64,000 nt of DNA from Lineus longissimus (lineage: Eukaryota; Nemertea; Pilidiophora; Heteronemertea; Lineidae): the NCBI RefSeq assembly GCF_910592395.1, contig NC_088316.1:11658001-11722000 (forward strand). The letters run 5' to 3'. The translations under genes were made by a program, and so were the position numbers. Positions within the stretch are counted from its first letter, which is position 1; every line of letters starts with the position of its first letter. Shown one piece after another: positions 56,579 to 64,000 of the stretch. The notes beneath the pieces are model-generated. The model did not search any database. It was not told the DNA's origin and worked only from the letters and a program-made list of their open reading frames with translations.

Positions 56579-58503
56579 AAATGTTGCGTCTGAAATGAGT
56601 GATGTGACATGATATCATGACAGTAAGGCCAGGTTCACATAGAGCTACAATCAGTGAGTGCTCTGGGTAGCCAAAGTGTAACTGATATCCAAAGTGACCC
56701 AGTTGCTGGCAGATTATAGCCTCGGTTTAGTATACCTGGTTAGCATAAACTTGGCCGCCCACTGACATAGATTCATGCATAATATGTCCTAGTTTACCTA
56801 TATTAGGAATGTAAACAATAATAGTGCCATGCATGGAAAGTGGAGTTTGTCCATCTGAAATGTGCATTGAATTCACTATTGCAGTACAATAAATAAAATC
56901 ACCCTCTCAACATCCCTAATCCATTGAATCAAGAATATCCAAATATCCAAACAATTATTTCATTCCATATTCCTTTTTTGGTCGAAAAATATAAGTCAAA
57001 GTAAGGGTCACTGAATGAATATAGGCCTACAAAGGTGAAACATTGATAATCCAAAAGAAGTAAGAATATAATCCACCAAAGGAACAACAAAATAAGTTTA
57101 ACCTGTTCAGAAGAACTGGAACCAGGAAAGATGTAACAAAATTGACAAGGCAGGAAGCACTTGATCTTCACCACCACGTGTTTCATCATGGTTACTGTGG
57201 TCAATATGCTAATGAGCGGCTGATAATGAGCTGGACAAGCAACATCAAAAATGTGATAGCCACTTCGTTGATGACCAGAAAGGGTGTAAATTGTACTCAT
57301 TCACTACAGTAAGACATGGTCAACACCATGGAATTGACCTTCTGCACTTGAAGTATCAGAAACAAAATCTATTACAAGATCAAAGGAATATGCCGCCTTG
57401 CAAACAAGCAGCCTGCTGAGTTTGAGAGATTATAGCAGACAAGTGTATAAACAAATTAACCCAAATGTGTGTAATTAATCAAGCAGAAAGGTCCCTGTAC
57501 CAGGCTGTATCATGATACCATACACAAGTTGACCACCAAGAATGTTATTGACAGTTTAGTTGAGGGGGAGGGGGCTGTGCTGGGTGGACTCCAGCCATTC
57601 ATAAGCCTCATACATCAAGGGGTGTGCATATTCATTGAGAAAAGTGGTTGAATTCCACAGCCAAGATGTCAATCAAAGGTCTCCCATCAATGGTCTCTTG
57701 TTTTAGACATAGAAACTTTTTCTATCCCAATTAGAAGTTGGGGGTGGGGTGTGTGTTGGACAGTACTCACAATGAAATGCATTTTATGCTCTCAAAAGTG
57801 CTTAAATGGAATACATGTTGCATTAGGATTGTAGTGTGGTATGTATCTAACAATATTAAGCATGTTTATTGAGGTAAAAAAAGATTTGGGCTGTGTCAGA
57901 GTCATTTCAAATAATGACCCCAGCTATCAAAGCACTATCTGAGATCATAGTGCATTGAAACTGGAATGCACTAGATAGTACACAAACTAGGTCAATCCAG
58001 AACGAGGCTGACTTTGGCCTATTTTGTATAAGTTTTGACCCAGGTTGTACACTGAATAGTATTCCGACTCGCCAACGTAACCCTTTGTGAAGTCATTAGT
58101 CGCTGGCTTGTCCGTGTATATGTATACTGAGTAGTTGTCGACTGATCACATGGACAGTCAAGTCTGAATGGGATTGATCCTCCAAACATGTAGGTAATAA
58201 ATGATGTACAGGGAATAAAAAGATGTCATGTCATGTCATGTATGGTTTAGACACGCCAACAAACACAATGGTTGGATGGTCATGAACCCTTTGTGAGTCA
58301 CCGGTGTGTCCGTATACCGTGTAGCTCTATAAAAGTTAAACTCTACCTAAAGAAAAATGAGTTGGCAACTTTGACTTGACATGTTATGTTAGGAGGCCAG
58401 TGGATCACCGCCATTTTTTTATTAAAGGGTTGGTTTTGGGGATTTCACACATGTACATCCTAATACTAGTAGAAGCTCAATCAGTCAGAGTCAATCAAAG
58501 TCA
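56579..58503. other. no gene seen
   Basis: Contains a loose two-copy repeat near 58040-58330 (CGCCAAC..ACCCTTTGTGA, GTGTCCGTAT). The minus frame at 56929-57300 is not recognisable. Confidence 0.4.
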
Positions 58504-59530
58504 TGGCTGAAACTATCATCATAATCTAGTTGAAAACAGGGACAACAAGATAGTTTATTGCAGGGCTGAAAATATCCTCATAATCTATGAAAACAGGGAC
58601 AACAAGATGGTTTATTGCAGGGCTGAAAATATCTTCATAATCTATGAAAACAGGGACAGCAAGATGGTTTATTGCAGGGCTGAAACTATCTTCATAATCT
58701 ATGAAAACAGGGACAACAAGATAGTTTATTGCAGGGCTGAAAATATCTTCATAATCTATGAAAACAGGGACAACAAGATGGTTTATTGCAGGGCTGAAAC
58801 TATCTTCATAAGCTGCGCTTACACCACGAAATATTGGTGGACCAATTGCACTTACACCACCACATTGCCGCGACAAATTGGTTCGGCAATCCATTGCCGA
58901 TACAAATTGCCGAGCGAATTTGTCCCACCAAGCTTGATGGTCCAAATTCGCCCGGCTTGTTAAAAGCTCGGCTTTATCGTGGTGTACGCGCAAATGGATC
59001 GGCAATTAGCTAGTTAGATGGTTCGGCTCCAGGCGGCGCTTTCGAAATGGCGCTTTCTGCGCATGCAATTTTTTGTTTGCGCACCATCTGTAGCCGGATT
59101 TTATAACTAGCTGCAGTGCTGGTGTAAGCGCTTGGTGGATTTTCGATGGTGCGGCATTGGTTCCCGAACCAAGATTGGTGGTCCATTTTCAGGTGGTGTA
59201 AGTGCGGCTATAATCTATGAAAACAGGGACAACAAGATAGTTTATTGCAGGGCTGAAAATATCCTCATAATCTATGAAAACAGGGACAACAAGATGGTTT
59301 ATTGCAGGGCTGAAACTATCTTCATAATCTATGAAAACAGGGACAACAAGATGGTTTATTGCAGGGCTGAAACTATCTTCATAATCTATGAAAACAGGGA
59401 CAACAAGATGGTTTAACTTTATTGCAGGGCTGAAACTATCTTCATAATCTATGAAAACAGGGACAACAAGATGAATTATTGCGGGTCTGAAACGATCATC
59501 ATAATCTAGATAAAAAAGAGGGACAACAAG
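58504..59530. repeat. 57-bp minisatellite, about 11 units, split by an insertion
   Basis: Units contain CATAATCTATGAAAACAGGG, ACAACAAGATGGTTTATTGC and AGGGCTGAAACTATCTT. Five units precede and six follow the 399-bp element at 58811-59209. Since 57 is a multiple of three, a 19-residue periodic peptide is open on both strands, which explains the long frames at 58526-59005, 58607-58963 and 59189-59533. Confidence 0.95.
58811..59209. mobile_element. 399-bp non-autonomous element, copy 2 (inside minisatellite)
   Basis: Starts AGCTGCGCTTACACCACG and ends GGTGGTGTAAGTGCGGCT, opposite in orientation to 50997-51395. ATA lies on both sides (58808-58810 and 59210-59212), and intact neighbouring minisatellite units show the empty site TTCATAATCTATG, so insertion duplicated exactly ATA. 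Confidence 0.95.
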
Positions 59531-62356
59531 CACAAGAAAAAGTAACTTACTTGAACCAAGTCCATGATGTAGGTCTGATGTATCTTGAACCTAACTTCAA
59601 GAATGATTCAGTTCACCTGCCAACTAGCTTAAATACTCCAAACCAAAATACATGAAATAAGAAATCGACTGGATATTTGATCAAGATTTGTGCAGTGGAA
59701 AATCACCAATGGGTTCCAGTGATGCCACGGATGGAGGTAACTTTTCACTGAAGCAAACTCAACTTGATGCAATAAACCAATTATTTAGCTGGTGAAGTTG
59801 GTTTCTCAGTTTGCAACAAATTTCACTAGTGCGCTCAATCTTGACACTATAGAGGCACTGATTTTGTTCCTTACAACACCTCTGGTACTAGTAAGTTGCC
59901 ACCATCTTGAAAAGCAGTACCGGGGATATAACAGGAACGAATTTTTTGATTTGCAACGAGGCTATCGCATCACCACTAAGCCCATGAAAATTATTGCTGC
60001 CCTACGCTACATTTATAGTTCTCCATAAAATCACCTTAAAACCCACCAGAGCAGAATGTGTCAGGTTTTATCTATAATGATCATATTTTGTTATTTATTG
60101 ATAAAATGAAATGATTTATGAGAGAAAGTGGCACTAATTTAGCCTGAATAAGACTTACAGTCTGAACTGGTGACGCAGTAAGCCAGTATACAGCAGGATT
60201 ATCAAACACCTGAATCTCAGGATGCTGATATCAAGATGGGGGCAATTGATCAATTCCAGTGTCTGAAATTTTTTAATTTCGGCACTGTGTGAGTTTGTGG
60301 GTGCCTTGTATCATTTCAGTAACTTGGTACATTGGCTGATTGATGTTTTTATCAACAAATCTAAGGTCAGGAGTTTGACTTTAATCAGAAAACTAAAGCA
60401 AGGTTTTCTATGTAACCAGATTACTTGATGAGAGAATCTCAACGATGATTGATTGAACAGCATCTCATGTTGCATGTTTGCAATAACAAATGGGGGAGGG
60501 GGTTTGGACTCTATAAATCACTAAAAACTTTCACTGACTGACAGCAACTTTTTACACTACAGAAGGATATCCTACAATTCAACACGATTAAGTAGAATAT
60601 TGTCTTAAAAGACAGTTTTCAGTGCCAAAGCTGTCATGACAAGCCTACAATTCAACTAGATTAGAGAGTTAGAATATAAAGACTGAGTTTTCAGTGCCAA
60701 AATTGTCATTGCACGGGGGGGGGGGGTCTAAAATTCAACTCAATTACATTGTAAAAGAAGAATATTGTCTTTAAAAAAAAACATTTTCAGTGCCAAAAAT
60801 TGCTGAAACAGCACAAAATTTAAGTTCACTCGAGTGATGTGCATCTCTACTATTTGTTCGATGTTTCACCACATGATGCTTGCTTTGCCTGTCATAAATC
60901 CGGGAGAAAAACATGAACATCAAATGAATGAAAGCAAGCCGACACCATTATCAGGCTTTTATGCAACACAGGGAACCAGAAACCTGCACAGCAGCACACA
61001 GCGCTCATAAACGTTTTCCTTTATGGAAGACAGTCACGCAAAACTTACTGGCACATTGGAAAGTGCAGATTAAAATCGGCAAAACAGAAGAAATAACAGT
61101 TCTTTTTTGGTAATTATACCATCGATGTAGCGTAATAAAGAGGGGTAAAATTTGTAAAAATTACTAACAATTCCTTATGTTTGGGATGTTCACCTTGGCC
61201 TGCCCACTTCTTAGCAGGTAGGGACATTGAGGTAGGGACATTGACAAGGCAGAATTGCAGTCTTATTACCGTTGTTGACATAAAAATCAAACCCCAACTT
61301 TTAGTTTTTACCATTTCTCCAGGTTGGCACAGCATTTTGACCCCCAAGGCTTTTTAAGGGGCTATAAAAGAGTCGGGATGCTTTGCATGCACTACCAGTT
61401 GTTGTGCACAATATCCTATCAAAGCATGGTTGGTCTTTCACTCAGTCTGCATTCATGCATTAGAAAATCCATACTTGAACCAACCACCAGATCTATTTCA
61501 AAGACTTGGCCTTCAATCATCACCGGAATGATTTCCTTTCAAACGAATAAACCGGAACGAACTGTGGGTCACCTATTTTCACCATATCCCTTTCAAACTC
61601 AAATGGGCAGGCTTTCCTTCAAGTAGATAATGAGATCAAATTTTCTTGGCGGTAATGTGGGTTCAATGTGACAAAAGATTTGACAGCCAAGCAACTTGAT
61701 ATAATATCAGGTCCCTGGAAGTCATTTCATTTTACACAATGATTGACGTTGAAAGGACAGCAGTGGCATATCAATCACACATTTTCATGACTTTCGCACA
61801 AATTACAACTTGTTAGTTTATGCCAAGACCTAAAGTGCATCCCGGACAAATTTACAAATACTATTACTAAAACTGCGGCCTTGAGAGGAATATCCCATGT
61901 GACAAGACTCGTGACAAGCTCGCTCAGAAATTGCATTTTGCAGTGTGAGTGATAATACCCAACCACCTCTGATGATACCATTAAATGTTAAATAATGCTC
62001 GGCAGAAACCATGGAAATAATTGTGCTTTTGCTTGTACATAGGTCAGTTAGCTCATCAAGTTAATCGCAATTAATGACCGCAGCTTTTTTTTTTAATTGG
62101 GCAACAAAAATCAATGTGTCTACCATAGGACCTTGGTTTGATAATAATAGTATAGCATTATCAGCAAAGAATTCAGTCATGTCAGTCATCGAGTCAAAGA
62201 AAATCAAAGTCATGAACTGTTAAGATTTGGTGTCAATAGCAAAGATGTCTCTTGGTACATTGTGTGTTGTCCAAAGGCCTCTATGATATAGACATGTCGA
62301 CGAAAAATGGTTTCACAAAGGGTTCATGACTATGAAACCATTGTTGTGTAGGCTAC
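59531..62356. other. no gene; one degenerate tandem repeat
   Basis: Three loose units at about 60560-60800 share TTTTCAGTGCCAAA (60616, 60688, 60784) and CTACAATTCAAC; a G12 run lies at 60715-60726. Remaining frames show no domain. Confidence 0.45.
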
Positions 62357-63192
62357 TGGTTACAGGAAAATTCGTCCCCGGATAATTCGTCCCCGGAAAA
62401 TTCGTCCCCGCAAATTCGTCCCCGGAAAATTCGTCCCCAAGGAAAATTCGTCCCTGGAAAATTCGTCCCCGAGGATAATTCGTCCCCGAGGATAATTCGT
62501 CCCTGGAAAATTCGTCCCCGGAAAATTTGTCCCCGAGGATAATTCGTCCCCAGAAAATTTTACAAAGTTGAAAGTTTCTGACTTTACTTTCTAAGACTCT
62601 TTAGTCTTGTCGAATGGACTGTAGTAATAACTACAACTTTCGATTTTTCTCATTCAGTGTAACATCTCTCTTTACTAGCTAGTTACCTACCCCACTATTT
62701 TCATAGTAGGTAGAGGTAGGCAGGCGAAATATTTTATTGAAGAATTTAGAGCTTTTCTTTCATTCTGACCAGTAAAAATACTTATTTGAAAAAATATAAA
62801 TTATTTCGCCTGCCTACCTCTACCAACTATGAAAATAGTGGGGTAGGTAACTAGCTAGTAGGGTAGTAAAGAGAGATATAACGCTGAATAAGAAAAGTCG
62901 AAAGTAGTAAGTAGTAGTTATTACCAGAAAGTAATGTCAGAAACTTTCAACTTTTGTTAAATTTTCTGGGGAGGTATTTTCCAGGGACGAATTTTCCTCG
63001 GGGACAAATACTCCGGGGACGAATTTTCCTCTGGGACGAATTTTCCAGGGACGAATTATCCTCGGGGACAAATTATCCGGGGACAAATTATCCGGGGACA
63101 AATTATCCGGGGACGAATTTTCCTAGGGGACGAATTTTCCGGGGACGAGTTTTCCGGAGACGAATTTTCCGGGGACGAATTTTCCTAGAGCC
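62357..63192. mobile_element. foldback transposon with 15-bp tandem repeats in its arms
   Basis: The outer left arm (62365-62556) is a run of about a dozen units of GGAAAATTCGTCCCC; the outer right arm (62966-63186) is the same unit inverted. Inner arms are also inverted: GTTGAAAGTTTCTGAC pairs with GTCAGAAACTTTCAAC, and GGTAGAGGTAGGCAGGCGAA with its inverse, leaving a short centre near 62735-62795. AGGCTAC flanks both ends (62350-62356 and 63193-63199), consistent with a target duplication of 7-8 bp. This is the layout of Drosophila FB and sea-urchin TU elements, an analogy of structure only. No protein is encoded. Confidence 0.85.
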
Positions 63193-63248
63193 AGGCTACT
63201 GTGTAGCACTACTAAATATACCAGCCCGACTCAAACTGCAACATCTTT

Positions 63249-63462
63249 GGACTCCTAATTACAATTGTCATCCCTAAATTCGTGTCATTGGCGCTACCCA
63301 ACGCATACATGTAGGTCACAGGTAACTCGAGCCTAGGTCACGAATAAAGTACGTGAAACAGGGAGAATAAAGCGCGTCACTGGTGCATCATTGATGCGCA
63401 CCTCGCAGATGTTGGGCATCAATGACGCGAAGCAGGACAGATGTCATTTGTGATTTGGACTG
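63249..63462. mobile_element. second TA-flanked MITE family, copy 2
   Basis: Right end ATGTCATTTGTGATTTGGAC and TG before TA is well kept; the left end is eroded (GACTCCTAATTACAATTGTC). The interior matches 52363-52554. It starts only 57 bp after the foldback element. Confidence 0.65.
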
Positions 63463-64000
63463 TACTGACCACAGTCATTAAAAAACACTTGTCAAGATCA
63501 GAAGTACACGTACATGTACGAGTAAAAGTAATAGTTGAGTTCAAGTGAGCGCCTTTTGGCTGCTCCTTGTAACCCCTGATTGATTTCTCTGTTTGAGACT
63601 GGGGTCATCATGGATCCCAAAAGCACTTTGTATTGAACCAGGAAACATTGAAAAGCATTTTATTCAATAAAATCAAATCTTTTGGCGAGAGGTGTCAGTT
63701 GAGTTGACAAATCTCCACTCTGGATTTAACTGGCAACTCACTAGTTGTTCAAAAACTGTCTACTCCATCGCCCACAATCAGACTGCACTGGCCACTGTTA
63801 TCTAATCAAGACCAATGGCTCAAGCACCTGAGATTGGTACATAAGAGGTCATTCTTTAGGCTAATCAAGAAGTGAGAAACCTATTGTCACTGAGGGTGAG
63901 ATTGGTGACCTAGGTACTTTATCTCGCCTGGTAATCAGTATAAAGAAAACAAAGGCCCTATTCAGATGATGGTCATGAGGTCAGTCAACAAGAAATTTTA
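63463..64000. other. no gene seen
   Basis: No coding-like frame, repeat or RNA gene recognised up to the window edge. Confidence 0.45.

Noticed and set aside
58526-59005. 159-codon minus-strand frame, the longest after the transposase
   Set aside because: It runs through minisatellite units and the inserted 399-bp element; the periodic peptide follows from a 57-bp period.
62365-63186. CRISPR-like array
   Set aside because: The 15-bp units are contiguous without spacers and are mirrored in inverted arms, which is a foldback element in a eukaryotic genome.

Overview
This window looks like a gene-poor stretch of a metazoan nuclear genome, most likely a marine invertebrate. The sequence is AT-rich and full of stop codons, with GT..AG introns in the only readable genes. 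It carries tRNA-derived SINEs, many short inverted-repeat elements, minisatellites and long mononucleotide G/C runs. I see no rRNA, no canonical tRNA gene outside the SINE heads, no CRISPR array, no operon and no complete host gene. Phylum cannot be fixed by eye; the repeat style (SINEs, a foldback element with short-repeat arms, repeats rich in AGGTCA motifs) fits a lophotrochozoan or an invertebrate deuterostome.

The best supported genes lie in one apparently complete DNA transposon at 20119-23389. It has 56-bp terminal inverted repeats. A two-exon PIF/Harbinger-like DDE transposase runs rightward (20321-21526). A three-exon accessory gene of 194 codons runs leftward (21953-23014) and converges on it. 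Both reading frames are intact across consensus introns, and the genes share a palindromic poly(A) signal at 21911-21923. The accessory protein is not one I recognise.

Other mobile DNA, left to right: a short foldback (440-504); tRNA-derived SINE (2774-3154); hairpins (3796-3874, 6641-6712); a pair of 443-bp direct repeats framing 549 bp with TTCA on both outer sides (8451-9885); a Penelope-like 3' remnant followed by a degenerate hammerhead-like motif (12015-12243); a second SINE (40935-41265); an inverted-repeat element (45619-46061); two opposed copies of a 399-bp element, each with its own 3-bp target duplication, one of them inside a 57-bp minisatellite (50997-51395 and 58811-59209); a 1.87-kb element with about 90-bp terminal repeats (53202-55075); and an 836-bp foldback element whose arms are built of 15-bp tandem repeats (62357-63192). 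A TA-flanked MITE family has about eight copies spread through the window.

Tandem arrays occur at 4223-4430, 5515-5765, 14321-14470, 23627-24385, 27930-28470, 49900-50490, 58504-59530 and elsewhere. The one host-gene signal I would defend is a 90-bp minus-strand candidate exon at 28521-28610. All other open frames look like chance or repeat artefacts.
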